Shown here: piece after piece, positions 34,006 through 44,835 of the stretch
How the letters are laid out: each line of letters opens with the position of its first letter
Numbering within the stretch: position 1 is the first letter of the stretch
DNA from: Rhyacophila brunnea
Taxonomy: Eukaryota > Arthropoda > Insecta > Trichoptera > Rhyacophilidae
Reading direction: 5' to 3'
Assembly: GCA_022495005.1 (NCBI GenBank)
Contig: JAGYXB010002026.1
Span: 1 to 64,000, forward strand
Length of the DNA: 64,000 nt
The notes under the pieces: generated by a model
Databases searched by the model: none
The model's input: only the letters and a program-made list of their open reading frames with translations
Told to the model about the DNA's origin: nothing
Made by a program: the position numbers and the translations under genes

Positions 34006-34610
34006 TAAATACGCTAAACAAGCCACAACAGACGAAAGACCTTTAACCTATACACACTTCCCTCTGAGCAAAACAAAAACGAAACGAAGATACCATAGAG
34101 CTATGGAACCACAGATACACAACATCCGCCACAGGATCAATAACGCAGAAATTTATTCCAAACATAAACTGTGCCATCACTCTTGCCAGGAACTTAAAAA
34201 TATCACACGAACTCACACAGATAGGTACTAACAGGCCACGGATCGGTGCGAGCTTATCTAAAAAGATTTAAATTGAGGGATGACGACTGTTGTCCATGTG
34301 ACGGCAACACATCTCAAACTGTGTGGCATGTCATCAACGACTGCCCTATACTAGAAAGGGAGCGATGGACTCTCAGGACTCGATGTAGACAACATAATCA
34401 CGAAATTGACCTCCAAAAGCCTCACGAAGCACTAAGCAATAGAACAACACAAGAACACTACACAAAATATTTAATCCTGGCCATAAAGAAAATTAAAGAT
34501 ATAAATGGAGGCACCTAATTAGCCCCACATCAATGCAACTAACCCACCCAACCACCTTGTACGAAAAAGCAAGGGTATGATTATTATTAAAAAAAAAAAA
34601 AAAAAAAAAA
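34006..34610 (+). mobile_element. 5'-truncated LINE with poly(A) and target duplication
   Basis: 605 bp ending in a run of about 22 A. Flanked by a 13-bp duplication acatgatcgtatg (33993-34005 and 34611-34623). The last 50 bp before the poly(A) ('aaccaccttgtacgaaaaa', 'caagg', 'tatgattatta') are shared with SINE S1. It encodes the C-terminal end of a Jockey/R1/I-type reverse transcriptase. Confidence 0.9.
34020..34518 (+). pseudogene. LINE reverse transcriptase, C-terminal end
   Basis: Two frames. The first reads 'YAKQATTDERPLTYTHFPLS' through 'ELKNITRTHTDRY' and stops at 34231. A frameshift there leads to 'TGHGSVRAYLKRFKLRDDD', then a Cys-rich patch C-P-C...H-V-I-N-D-C-P, and a stop at 34516-34518. 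The TGHG...YL.RF motif followed by the CCHC-like patch marks the C-terminus of Jockey/R1/I-clade LINE proteins that often carry an RNase H. The polymerase and endonuclease parts were never copied (5' truncation). Inactive, but the 3' end needed for priming is complete. Confidence 0.85.
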
Positions 34611-34829
34611 ACATGATCGTATGGGCCTCCATACATATAGATTATTTTTATCGGTAGATATTTCTGTTTTTTCCAATTATTTTTATTCGGTATTGCAATC
34701 TCTACTTTTATTCAACGAATATGTAATTCCCGTCGGGTGTCGTATTTTTTTCTAAAAAAGATATTTTCTAGTGAGTAGGTATATGCATGAGATGTTTTAA
34801 AATTATGTATGTTAATACTTAATATATTA

Positions 34830-34880
34830 TAGAATGTTACATTCTCAAATCTTCTGAATTATTCGTTGAATAAAATAAGC
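34830..34880 (+). mobile_element. SINE S3 tail fragment
   Basis: 'gaatgttacattctcaaatc' followed by 'attattcgttgaataaaa' matches, inverted, the S3 tail at 32555-32605. Confidence 0.5.
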
Positions 34881-35904
34881 AGTTTATTAAATTATTAGCA
34901 AGTCTAAGTACGTTTTAAGAACTAAAATAATTGAAGTGATCCGTGACGTTGGTTAGAAATTAAGGCAATTAATTGATACCTACCTTAATTTAATATACAC
35001 AAACCGATAGCCAACATTGTAACGCAATTTGATAAGCATTTCATGTAAGAACTACTAGTCAAAATCGTCGTAGTTAAGTAGGATGCCCGTAGCTTAATTG
35101 GAAAAGTGTTGTGTTGTGTATGTACACAATTGTATGTTTTACAAAATATATACCTAGTTTTTGTAGCATCGTGATTATCAATCTAGAATCTAGATCAATC
35201 CACTGCCAGACGAAGTCCTCTCCAATCTGATTCCATTCCTCTCGTTCCTGCGCGAATTTTAAAAGCATGGTACCGTTGCAAATTAAACATTGTCTGGTAC
35301 TAAAACTAAACTATATCAGTAATTATTCCATTTTGACAAAAGTATGAGTTGATATTATTCATTTTATCGAAGCAGTAGGTAAATAGGGATCTGCAGGTAT
35401 TTATCAATTGGATCACCGATCACCTTTATAACGATGTATTTTAATAATACTAAATCATTGTGGTATTATGACACAATCATGTTTTTTTTATTATTAAAAA
35501 TGGCTAAATAATAAACGAATGCGAATGAAGTAGCAGTTAATTACTATATTGTCGATTGATAAGTATCATAATTCAGAATACAACAAACGTATAGAATGAA
35601 TATTATATTGGTGCATAATGGAGAAGGTATGTTTTGAATGCGGAAAAGTGTGAATAGATGGCATTTAAAAAAAAACTATCATACTATAATAACACTAGTG
35701 TATTACAATTTAGCGAAGATTCAGCTCACCCTAGAAAGGAAGATAAGCAGTAGTAAAATTTAAACGAGAAACTACTGTTCTAATTTGGTCGGTGGAGTGG
35801 GGACGCGCTTTCGTTAAATAAATACACTATAGAAGGTTCAAAAATAGAACCAAAATTATTAAAACATAGCGACTTATATTTGTGTAGCTTTTTTACTTTA
35901 TTAC
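34881..35904. other. Unannotated stretch
   Basis: A 'gtagcttaattggaaaagtg' at about 35090 resembles a tRNA A-box region, but no B box follows. No gene recognised. Confidence 0.35.
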
Positions 35905-35906
35905 TA

Positions 35907-37236
35907 CGAGGGTGGGTCAATAATTCCTTAGAAAAAAGCATTAAAACAGTTTTTATTTTTGTATTTTTTTATTTCTCAACATAATCTCCTTGGAGCTCAA
36001 TACACTTGGTTAGACGTTTCTCAATTTTTTTTAAACCGTCAGAAAAATAAGTTTTCGGAAAGTCCTCAAAATAAGCATTTGTCCGATCGATGACTTCTTC
36101 ATTTGAAAAAAACGTTGTCCACTTAGCCATTTTTTTAAGTTTGGGAAAAGGAAAAAGTCACTGGGGGGGGAGCTAAATCTGGCGAATACGGTGGGTGGTC
36201 GACCAATTTGAACTTCAATTCTTCAATTTTAGCCATTGATCGTAAACATGTGTGAACACGGGCATTGTTCTGATGAAAGAGGATTTTTTTCCTGTTTAAA
36301 TGAGGCCGTTTTTCTTCAATTTCGTTTTTAGCTGGTCCAATAAAGATGCATAATAATCCCCTGTCATTGTTTTTCCTTTTTCCAAATAGTCAACGAAAAT
36401 AATTCCACGTGCATCCCAAAATACAGTAGCCAAACCTTACCAGCTGATTTTACGGTTTTTGCCTTCTTTGTACATGGTTCGCCTTTCGCAATCCACTGCT
36501 TTGACTGTTCTTTCGTCTCAGGAGTATAGTGGTGTATCCATGTTTCATCTACAGTCACAAAGCGACGAAAAATTCATCCGGATTGCGTTGCATGGGCGAC
36601 AACAGGGCTTTTGAGGCCACCACCCTATTGCGTTTATTGTCGACTGTGAGCAAACGCGGCACCCATCTTGCAGAAATATTTTTCATGCCCAATTTGTCAT
36701 GTAAAATTGAAATGACGCTACCTTTTGAGATCCCTGTAACCTCAATTATCTCACTCAACTTTAATCTTCGGTCACTTAACACCATATCGTGGATTTTATT
36801 GATCATTTCTGGTGTAGTCACCTCTACAGGACGTCCTGAGCGTAGTTCATCCTTTGTTGATGTACGACCACGTTTAAATTCATTTAACCAGTTATAAATA
36901 GTTGCAAGTGAAGGAGCAGATATGCCATGAACTAAATCCAACTCATTTTTTATTTCCTTTGCTGTTAACCCTTTTATATTAAAATGTTTAATAACAGCTC
37001 TAAACTCAATTTTCTCCATTTTCCATTTTTCCATTTTCCACAAGCATTCCACAAGCACATTTCACAAGCACATTTTCAACATTCCACAAGCACATTTTTT
37101 TAAATGTACGAAAAACACACAACAACCCGACCAATCAGCATACTGAATCGGTATTGCCGCTGCATGAAAACAAACCGCTTACAGTACTAGTCGCGCCACT
37201 TGTCGGCTTTTCTAAGGACTTATTGACCCACCCTCG
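35907..37236 (-). mobile_element. mariner element, copy 2
   Basis: 1330 bp with the same CGAGGGTGGGTCAATAA termini as copy 1 and TA flanks (35905-35906 and 37237-37238). It differs by small indels and a patch of short 'ccacaagca' repeats near 37035-37095. Confidence 0.95.
35969..37019 (-). pseudogene. mariner transposase, copy 2, with catalytic Asp lost
   Basis: The N-terminal half is intact: from 37019 down to 36555 it reads MEKIEFRAVIKHFN, 'LTAKEIKNELDLVHGI', 'GRTSTKDELRSGRPVEVTTP', 'SARWVPRLLT' and 'NPDEFF'. A one-base loss then shifts into 'VDETWIHHYTPE' (first Asp). The second catalytic residue is changed: FHQNNAR instead of FHQDNAR (codon 36267-36269), which on its own would abolish activity. 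YSPDLAPSD follows in another frame, interrupted by an expanded G run near 36163-36170. Compared with copy 1 the helix-turn-helix region is better kept and the catalytic part worse. Confidence 0.9.
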
Positions 37237-37238
37237 TA

Positions 37239-37779
37239 TCTTCAACATCAGTTTGAATCAATTATTCATTGTTGAATGAGAGTCTTTCTAATGCCGCGTT
37301 CTCATGTGGCGATTTTCGCCGTTCAACTGTCCGTTGAATGTTGAACAAGAAATCGAAAGGAATGCTTCCACGTAATTAAGGTGGCATCAAGTGAATTTGG
37401 TAGTTCATGCATTTCCGTAATTTTTGATAACAGTTATTTTGAGTTACGAAAAATGAGTGCAAATCGAGACAAGTTTGACATAGCGATGCGAGTTGTTATC
37501 ACCTCGGTTACTTGCCTAGGCAACCAATTGACGCACATGTTGTTTCATTGTTGAATCGATTAAAAGTAGAAACGACCTCAATTTCCTCCAATTTTCCTCC
37601 ATATAGTTCAATATTCTTTTATAAATTGTGCTTACATGCTCCATCAATGCATATCTATTGATTTAAGACGCTTTACATTATAACTCTGCTTAACTCATCC
37701 GGTGTATTTCCATGTACCTATATAATTAATATTTTTGTATGTATATATTTCTACTGTTTAATAACATACTATCTATCTC
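37239..37779. other. Unannotated stretch, possibly LINE 3' UTR at its end
   Basis: No gene seen. DNA from about 37660 may belong to the LINE tail that follows. Confidence 0.35.
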
Positions 37780-37872
37780 TTTTTTTATGTCATGTTGTGA
37801 ACGTCTTAAACTTATAATTTGTAATGTCCACAATATGTAAAAATAAATAAATAAATTGAAATTGAACTCAGA
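37780..37872 (+). mobile_element. LINE 3' end
   Basis: 'tgtcatgttgtgaacgtc', 'taatttgtaatgtccacaat' and a terminal (AATA)/(AATTG) repeat match 63285-63365; the minus-strand LINE at 43190-43795 ends in a variant. It is the common 3' terminus of a Jockey/CR1-like family. Confidence 0.7.
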
Positions 37873-38960
37873 ATACGTATTATATTACTTGAGTAAAATT
37901 TGTCACAATTTTGTTATATATTTGACAATAAAATAATTGTTTCAACTTTTCTTTGAATATTTACTATAAAATATAAAAATTTACTTTGTCATAATATGTT
38001 TATTAAAAAATCATTTTTTTTTTTGTTTTGGTAAGGGGCGGCATCCATCCTTGGCGCGTCCCTGACTAAGTTGTCCCTGATAGCTGTACTTCGTTTGTTT
38101 GAGCTGAATGCCATACATGAGGATTTCTTTTCATATATATTCATTTATATATATATTCATATATATATTATTATCAATATATTTAATAACCCGCTGTCCG
38201 TATAATACATTAATAACCCCTTAAAATAAAATACCAAATTAGTTGATCCAAAAACGAGATTGGCTCGTGTGTATGTATTGTGTATACTATGAACTACACA
38301 ACAGTATATTTTGCATATAGCTATGGAATTAACCACTGCGATAGAATTTTTTCAACATTAAAAGACAGAGTGCGAAAAAAATCAACGCGACCTTGCAAAA
38401 ATGACATTTAACTGAGAAGTTATCCGTTCTGCTATTCATGTTATGATAATTGAGCCGAATAAATCGTAACAGGGTCGGATCAAGGTCGCGGAAGAGCCGC
38501 GGGGTATTAATTTCTAAAAATACGACCCCTGCAAAAATCGCTTATGGCTGCTCGCACACGACGACTATTTTGTGGGTGCGACAGGTTGCAGACCAGGCGG
38601 TCATTGCAGTCTCAATCAAATCGCTCCAGATATTGTTATATTCCACTTGCGTGTGGGTGAAATTTACTGCAGTTTACCTAAATATTGTAACACTTATTTT
38701 TCCTGTTTTTATGTCACGACATGATGTAAACGCTTCGAATGCGTAATTAATTGTCATTTTCAATTTTCCCTATACTTAATTATGTAAAATAAATAAAATT
38801 GAATTTAAACATGAAGAATGAATGCGGAAAAATGCTAGTGTACCACTGTGAAACCAACGAGGCGCGGTAAGGTAATCAGCGGCGTGCGCACGGTACTCCA
38901 AAAGATAGCTGTTTGGAATGTGACGTACGCAGTCTGTACCTGTATACATTTTTCTTACCG
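37873..38960. other. Unannotated stretch
   Basis: A (TA)-rich patch lies near 38130-38165. The 98-codon frame at 38450-38746 has no recognised domain. 'ccttggcgcgtccctgac' near 38051 resembles 'gcttggcgcgtccctagc' near 41686, a shared worn repeat. Confidence 0.35.
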
Positions 38961-39033
38961 GAGGGACGCGTGCATTCCTCATGTCCAGACTCCAGAGACT
39001 CCGTCCAATGAGCACCTGACCTATGACCTGTAG

Positions 39034-39837
39034 CAGTGGCGCACCCAGGGGGTGGGCCAAGGGGCCCTGGCACCCACCAAACATGAAAATTATCAGAATG
39101 ATTTTAAACATTGAAATTTTAAGCCAATAAACTATACCTTTGGGCCTAAAAACACGGCAAAAATGATTTGTAATTCTCCAGCACCCCTTTTAGAAAAATT
39201 TCTTAGATTTTAATATCTAACACAACACTAATCTCAGGTTTTTTAAAAACCCAATCCTTAATGGAACTGTCAAAAAATTCTCGGTGTTTACCCGAATTCC
39301 GGAGTGGTGTAGGTCATGGCTGGGGAGGGCTGTCAGGGCTCTAGCCTGGGGGCCGGGGCTGTGGGGGGCCCGGCGTGTCGGATTGACCAGATAAGTGAGA
39401 TAAACACACACCATAAATTAGCTTTAATAGTAAAAAAAGTCGCATGCGGCGCTATTATACTTCATGGTCATGAACATTTTCAATTACTTATATAATTGTG
39501 CAATATATTTTTTGATTATTATGTGTTGATACTCGACAGCTCCATTATTAAAGTAGATGTATTAAAAATCGCCAATAATTCACTGTATAAGTACCCTTAA
39601 TTTGAACTAAAACACAATTTGAAAAACGTTAATGTAGTGTTTCACACTGCCTTTAATCTTAGCGGTAGGTAGGGGGTCCGCCAATCCTAGCCTGAGGGCC
39701 CGTTTCAGGATCTGTGGACCATGGTGTAGGTAATAGACAAAAGACCGATAAACGAGAAGATGAAAAAGAGCCTATGAGACTAATTTACATTCTCCTCCTT
39801 GGGCACCCCCCAATATTAAATCCTGGGTGCGCCACTG
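39034..39837. mobile_element. hAT MITE family E, complete
   Basis: 804 bp, CAGTGGCGCACCCAGGG to 'cctgggtgcgccactg'. Perfect 8-bp duplication acctgtag (39026-39033 and 39838-39845). GC-rich internal blocks ('ctctagcctgggggcc', 'cctagcctgagggcccg') suggest long subterminal inverted repeats. Non-coding. Relatives at 31645 and 63895. Confidence 0.93.
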
Positions 39838-39845
39838 ACCTGTAG

Positions 39846-40288
39846 CATCCACAAGTGGTTATCGAGTAAAGCAGCCTAAATGTCACTATTTTAATATACC
39901 TATCGTATAGCTGTTATTCTCTGAGTGCGGCTTTACGTGGATACTGTAAAGAGTACGCAAACCATTCTGTATTTTACTATTTATTTTTTTTGTCTAGCGT
40001 ATTGACAAGATGAATAAATGGCAAATACTTAATGTATTCCGATAAAAAAAATACTTGTTAAAAACACTTTCACACTAGAAATAAAGTCACATACTCGTGG
40101 GGCAGAAATGGTGATTAAACATTCCAAATTACCTTTTTTATTATCATTGTAGTGTTACATTGTTCCGGATGAACGTAGGCCGCCGCAATCAAACTCATCC
40201 ACTACGCACCCTTAGCACCCGCCTTTACCCAGACGTACAAAATGCAAGAAGGCGTTTTCAAGGTTTGCACTCATCCATGCGTTATATA
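39846..40288. other. R5 remainder, then unannotated DNA
   Basis: 'gcatccacaagtggttatcg' at 39845-39865 continues R5 after the hAT insertion. Nothing else recognised. Confidence 0.4.
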
Positions 40289-40290
40289 TA

Positions 40291-40553
40291 TGAGTGGTTC
40301 ACAAGCATAGTGAACCAAGTCCATCCTGGTTATTTTTGAGTAAGCTAGGTTCAAATATAATATTTAAGTATTTATAATTCTGTAAGGGTACTTATGATTG
40401 CAATTCTGAAGTGTTACTTTGAGTACATTTAAGTTGTTATGTAAGGGAAATCATACCCTTACAGAATAAGAAATACTCAAATATTATGTTTGAATTTAGC
40501 TTACTCAAAAATAACCAGAATGGACTTGGTTCACTATGCTTGTGAAACACTCA
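40291..40553. mobile_element. Hairpin MITE with TA flanks
   Basis: Arms of about 100 bp (40291-40390 and 40454-40553), starting TGAGTGGTTCACAAGCATAG. Loop 63 bp. TA on both sides (40289-40290 and 40554-40555), so probably a Tc/mariner-type MITE. Confidence 0.8.
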
Positions 40554-40604
40554 TATTATATGTATGCAGTAACACGTATAATTTGGCTAAATATTATAAA
40601 ACAC

Positions 40605-40800
40605 AGACTGAACGCATTTGAAATATGGTGCTGTAGACTGAATCTCGGGTGCAGCCAGCCGAAACAAACATAATACCCATCTTCAGCGAGCTAAATATTC
40701 GGAATACTCTCCTTGAACCGCACGTAAAACGAGGATAGCAGTTTGGAAAAACTCGTGGTAAAATTGGCCAGATGAAGAGATCCCTCCAGACAGGGCCCCC
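40605..40800 (+). pseudogene. Possible RTE-type LINE remnant
   Basis: 'LNAFEIWCCRLNL' at about 40610-40650 recalls the 'LEAFEMW.YRRML' block near the C-terminus of RTE-type reverse transcriptases. Downstream frames are broken. Weak, motif-only assignment. Confidence 0.3.
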
Positions 40801-40916
40801 CGCCGAGGGTGGCTGCCAGCCGAAAATAAGTGGAAAATATTACTTACAATATTAAAAAAATTGTGACATATTTAATATTCTGAATTATAACGTATAAAAT
40901 AATCTAATCTATAATT

Positions 40917-41141
40917 AACTATTTCTTTTATTCAACGAATAATTCACAAGATTTAAGAATATATCATTCTGATTATTGAACATATATAATTTAGAAAAAC
41001 ACTTTCTGAGAGAGTATATTATAACCAATAGAAAAAATCTTTTTTGAAAAAAGTAAGCCACCCCGGCCGGGAATCGAACCCTGCATCTCCAAGGGTTTAC
41101 GCCCCATTCCGTCACATTTAACCAATATGCTACGGCGTGAC
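40917..41141 (-). mobile_element. SINE S3, head-to-head pair, left member
   Basis: tRNA-like head at the right end (complement of 'accaatatgctacggcgtga'), B box GGGTTCGATTCCCGG (complement of about 41069-41083), body 'attggttataatatact' and a tail near 40920 ending TTGAATAAAAG-like. Almost identical to the member at 41202. Confidence 0.8.
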
Positions 41142-41201
41142 ATACTAATTGCGACAAATTTTAACTATTGGTAAATTTTAATACCTACTCATCAGCGCTC
41201 T

Positions 41202-41365
41202 TCACGCCGTAGCATATTGGTTAAATGCGACGGAATGGGGCGTAAACCCGTGGAGATGCAGGGTTCGATTCCCGGCCGGGGTGGCTTACTTTTTTCAAAA
41301 AAGATTTTTTCTATTGGTTATAATATACTCTCTCAGAAAGTGTTTTTCTAAATTATACATGTTCG
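41202..41365 (+). mobile_element. SINE S3, head-to-head pair, right member
   Basis: Starts TCACGCCGTAGCATATTGG, B box GGGTTCGATTCCCGG at about 41261, and ends within the body near 41365. With 40917-41141 it forms an inverted repeat with a 60-bp spacer, so any polymerase III transcripts would diverge. Confidence 0.8.
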
Positions 41366-41737
41366 ATAATCTAATCATAAAAATATCTAATGAGGTAAAA
41401 GATAATTGTGCCTCAAGCGACTTTTTTTACTATCCGTGAAACGAACTTGTGAAGCACATTGGTTTTCTTTAAATGTAGTACGTTTATAGGTCAGTTAATT
41501 TTCTGGCGCCCTGTCATACAAAAAATGTATGTTTGCAAATTGCTTCATTTATTATACCATGACACTGGCCCATTCTATTGAGACTTTTAAATAATGCTTT
41601 TCTGTGGTTTTGTACACACAGTGGCGAATTCTGATCCAGATCTGAGATATCGCCGAAATAAAGTTTTGCACTCCCAACAGCCGCGCTTGGCGCGTCCCTA
41701 GCTGGATTATTCACCAACAGATGGCTTAAGTGTAGCT
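41366..41737. other. Unannotated stretch
   Basis: 'cacagtggcgaattctgatc' at about 41620 is a worn CAGTGGCG terminus. No gene. Confidence 0.35.
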
Positions 41738-42026
41738 GAATCACAGAACACTATAATAAATAGAATAACCGATAGGCTATATACTAATACAGTAAAGTTT
41801 GACGCAGGGTTTTGAATGTGTGAGTGTCCTACGAAAATGAGACACATCACCAATATTAAATGAGTGTCAATGCATAAACCGAGACCAGTTATCAATATTC
41901 GACGTATGACGAATTCTTGACAATTGTTTAATGTTATCCCGTATTCTTCCTTACTCGAGATCGGTTGCCTGTTTCTCCTTACCCGTTAGATATTTTCAGT
42001 TCCCATTATTTCTGAGTTCCCTGAGC
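41738..42026 (-). repeat. Rep-1 end fragment, inverted
   Basis: Reverse complement of the 48462-48770 part of Rep-1 ('tagcctatcgg', 'ttttcgtaggacactc', 'cgatctcgagtaagg', 'cccagggaac' equivalents). Confidence 0.7.
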
Positions 42027-42544
42027 TGAATGCTGAGAGACGTGGAGCCCAGTCACGAAAAATACAATAATTAAAAGTAGGTAGGTATTTTAAATTTCTG
42101 AACTAGTTCAGATTTCGGATGTTTCCAGAAGTTTTTAAGGGTTTATCATGATGTACAATCATGTACAAGTAATGTACTTATAAGTATATTTACCTGTCGC
42201 ATGCCTCGACAGACGCCGGTACAAGAATCTTCATTTTATTACGGGGATATTTTCTCATTTGAAAGTTGACTCGGTGATGTCGAAATACATAATATTTAAA
42301 ACGGACGAATTAGTTTGCCTTGAAATTAAAAACGGGTTTTCGATACAATTTATCAAGAGGCATTAGCTTGTAATAATGTTATTCTACAGAGCATTCATAG
42401 CTGTCAAATTATGTTTACAGTGAACAGTGCAAAACTATTAATTTTTTTATGAATGCAAACCAATGATTAACATTACCACGTAGTAAATAATATGTCATCG
42501 AAGAGATGAGGATTGTTTCTGTGCGCGTAGTATTCTTGTATACG
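42027..42544. other. Unannotated stretch
   Basis: Nothing recognised. Confidence 0.35.
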
Positions 42545-42547
42545 TAA

Positions 42548-42863
42548 CGCTCCTTTCACATTATACGGTTTTGACCGTACGGCTAAAAATCGAACGGCGA
42601 CATTCTTTTAGTGGCGTGGAGAAGAGCATGGCCATTTTAACATTAGACTATGACGGTTAATAACCGAAACGGCGCCGTATATCAGCCATCCATATCCACT
42701 GTATTCACGGCGCGCGGACAGCCACCAACAACTCAGTGGTGTAAGTGATCTAATGCATGCTTTCATATTAGACGGTTTTAAATCGTACAGCACAACACTC
42801 AACCACAAACTGAGCTTGTGACGGAAAAAAACTGTGCATAAACCGTGTAGTGTGAAAAGAGCT
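42548..42863. mobile_element. PIF/Harbinger-like MITE
   Basis: 316 bp. Inverted ends GCTCCTTTCACATTATACGG and 'ccgtgtagtgtgaaaagagc'; TAA on both sides (42545-42547 and 42864-42866). GC-richer interior ('cacggcgcgcggacagcc'). Non-coding. Confidence 0.7.
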
Positions 42864-42866
42864 TAA

Positions 42867-43189
42867 CTGTCGACTGGGCACAGTGTTGCCAAAAACGAGA
42901 TTTTAAAAATTAAGTAGATTTTTTAATACCATAGAAGTTACAAACATCGAACCGGAAAAATTTCACATTGTTGTGTTGTGTTTGTATCGGAAACAGATGG
43001 CCATATAGCATTGATATCAAATTCGAGTCTAAATAAAACACTAACGAAAATACGTAATAATACAAGGGAAAGACCGAAAAAAGTAGGTAGGTAAATAAAT
43101 TAAAAATACAATCATTTTGTATATAATTATTTAAATAATAATAATTACAGAGTTATTATCAGATAATGTGACAAATCAATATCAAATTA
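42867..43189. other. Unannotated stretch
   Basis: 'cacagtgttgccaaaaacgag' at about 42880 resembles the CAGTGTTGCCAAC terminus at 50392. Otherwise AT-rich. Confidence 0.35.
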
Positions 43190-43795
43190 ATTAATTAATT
43201 TATTTAAAAAAGACACGTTGAGTACAAAACAAATTATTAATTCAGGACGTTCACAACATGACATTTAGAATAAAAATTACAAGTAATCAGTTAGAGAAAA
43301 AACAAGGTAGAGAAAAAAACAAAGCAAAAAATAGTTTCATACTTACAAAAGAAATAATATTAAAAAAACAATAATTCAAAAAAAATACAATTTAAACAAT
43401 AAAATAGAATTTAAAAAACAGAATATATAATGGATCGCCAAAAATATCTACATCTCTAGGGAATGCATTGACCAGCCGCACAGCCCTCGCTATTGGTGCC
43501 TGGTGAGCCTGATATGAGGTAACAGCTTTCACCCAAAATAGGTGTGGAAAAATGCTTTAAGAGCAGAAGTGACCTACGAGCTTCAAGAGAATGAAAGGCG
43601 AGCATGCCTTGAAGAAAGTTAGTCGGAAAATACTCGTTTGAGAAGGTGTCAAAAGGAAAATAATTATAAACTTTAAAATAAAGATGACGAAGAATTTTTT
43701 TCTGAACACGCTCTAAAACAAGCTTATAGGAAACCTCATAAGGACTCCAGATAATAGAGCCATACTCAAGAATACTCCGTACTTGTTCTATGTTC
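43190..43795 (-). pseudogene. LINE reverse transcriptase C-terminus with 3' UTR
   Basis: On the minus strand, 43795-43456 is open for about 110 codons without an ATG. It reads 'EQVRSILEYGSIIWSPYEVS', 'LVLERVQKKILRHLYFK', 'LQGMLAFHSLEARRSLLLLK'. This is the thumb/C-terminal region of Jockey/CR1-type reverse transcriptases ('VR.ILEYGS.IWSP', 'LE.VQ..FL', 'L..RR'). A stop at 43456-43458 is followed in another frame by 'RLVNAFPRDVDIFGDPLY', the normal end. The 3' UTR runs to an AATTAATT-type tail near 43190, with the family signature complement of 'gacgttcacaacatgaca' at 43249. 5' truncated and frameshifted. Confidence 0.85.
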
Positions 43796-43982
43796 TAATT
43801 ATCGTTTTGTTGTATGTTTGTATGACATTTTATTTGTGATTGTTCATCCACACAATACTGATGAATGGTCGTTTCACCGAAGAGACGTTCCCGGTTTGTG
43901 AAAGTCAATATTATGAAATACGAAATTTCGTGCAGAAAATTTAATCAGAAACCTTTATTCAGGTCCACTTTCGTCCAATGCA

Positions 43983-44460
43983 AATTTATTTATATACATA
44001 AATATAAGCAATAGTATAGTAAAATTTACAAATTACAACAACACGACGCAAAAAAAACAACAAAAGTAAAGTACCGAGCGATATTTTAGTAAAAAAGCAA
44101 ATACAATAATTATTAATTAAGTATGCTGATAAGCTAAGCAGACCCGATTTTAAGAAATTATAAAACAACGTCCACCTACACTCCTACACGTATTCTACCT
44201 ACACGTAGGTGAAATATGTCAATATCTGAAGCGATTAGGTTGAACACGATTATTGCTCGCTCAATTGGCATAACCAAGACAGGTTAGTTCTGCACTTTGG
44301 AAGAAAAAAACTGATATTTCCCGATTTCTAAGATAGTTATCGCGGACACACGTGTCAACACTACCAAGAATCGCAGAGTTCACATTTACGCCGTATATAA
44401 TTCGGTTCATAATATATGTACCTAGATGACTGATATTGTACATACAAACTTGAAACACGG
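43983..44460 (-). pseudogene. Second LINE reverse transcriptase C-terminus
   Basis: Minus strand: 'NSAILGSVDTCVRDNYLRNREISVFF', then 'SAELTCLGYANQLSEQ', then past stops a 'DI'-containing end. A sister copy on the plus strand at 62405 reads 'NSAILGSVDLFVPNNYLRNREHQLFILPRCRTNLSLVMP'. 'LRNR..F..P.CRTN' is the usual C-terminal motif of Jockey/CR1 LINEs. Stops within the frame; inactive. Confidence 0.75.
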
Positions 44461-44469
44461 GCCCTAAGC

Positions 44470-44835
44470 AAAAGAGAGAGCCAGAAACTTAAGAGTAGCA
44501 CAACGTAGTATAAAGAGGTGCATGCTGGGCATGTCGCAAAAGGACAAAAAGAGGAATAAGTGGAAGAGGAAACAGCGATGTAATAGAGTTCGCTAAAATC
44601 CTCAAATGGAAATGGACTGGACGCATAACTACTAAGAAGGGACAATCGACAAATCTAGTCATCCAGTGGTACCAAAGAGATACAAAACGTTCGCAAGGTA
44701 GACCTAGAGGCCGCCGGATCAATGAAATGATTAAGTTCTGCTGAAGTACGTGCCAACGCAACACACAGGACCGAGAGAAGTGGAACCAGCGTGAAGAGGC
44801 CTTCATGCAGCAGCGGGTATATTGAAGCTGATGAT
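44470..44835 (+). pseudogene. LINE fragment of a different clade, plus strand
   Basis: Frames read 'LRVAQRSIKRCMLGMSQKDKKRNKW', then 'AKILKWKWTG' in another frame, then 'RGRRINEMIKF', then 'QDREKWNQREEAFMQQRVY'. This follows the common insect LINE C-terminus order 'LR..QR..ER.MLG...RDR.RN', 'KW.WAGHV.R', 'GRP..RW.D', 'DR..W...EEA...QW'. At least three frame changes. It lies back to back with the minus-strand LINE at 43983-44460. Confidence 0.75.

Larger units (their letters stand above)
33731..34704. mobile_element. hAT element with TAGGGATTGCAATACC ends
   Basis: Ends TAGGGATTGCAATACCGG and CGGTATTGCAATCTCTA. Flanks attttatt (33723-33730) and cttttatt (34705-34712) match at 7 of 8. It holds a SINE S2 fragment, which in turn holds a LINE; its own DNA is only about 290 bp. 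Confidence 0.8.

Noticed and set aside
35085..35115. tRNA-like A box 'gtagcttaattgg'
   Set aside because: No B box or cloverleaf follows, so it is not called as a SINE or tRNA.
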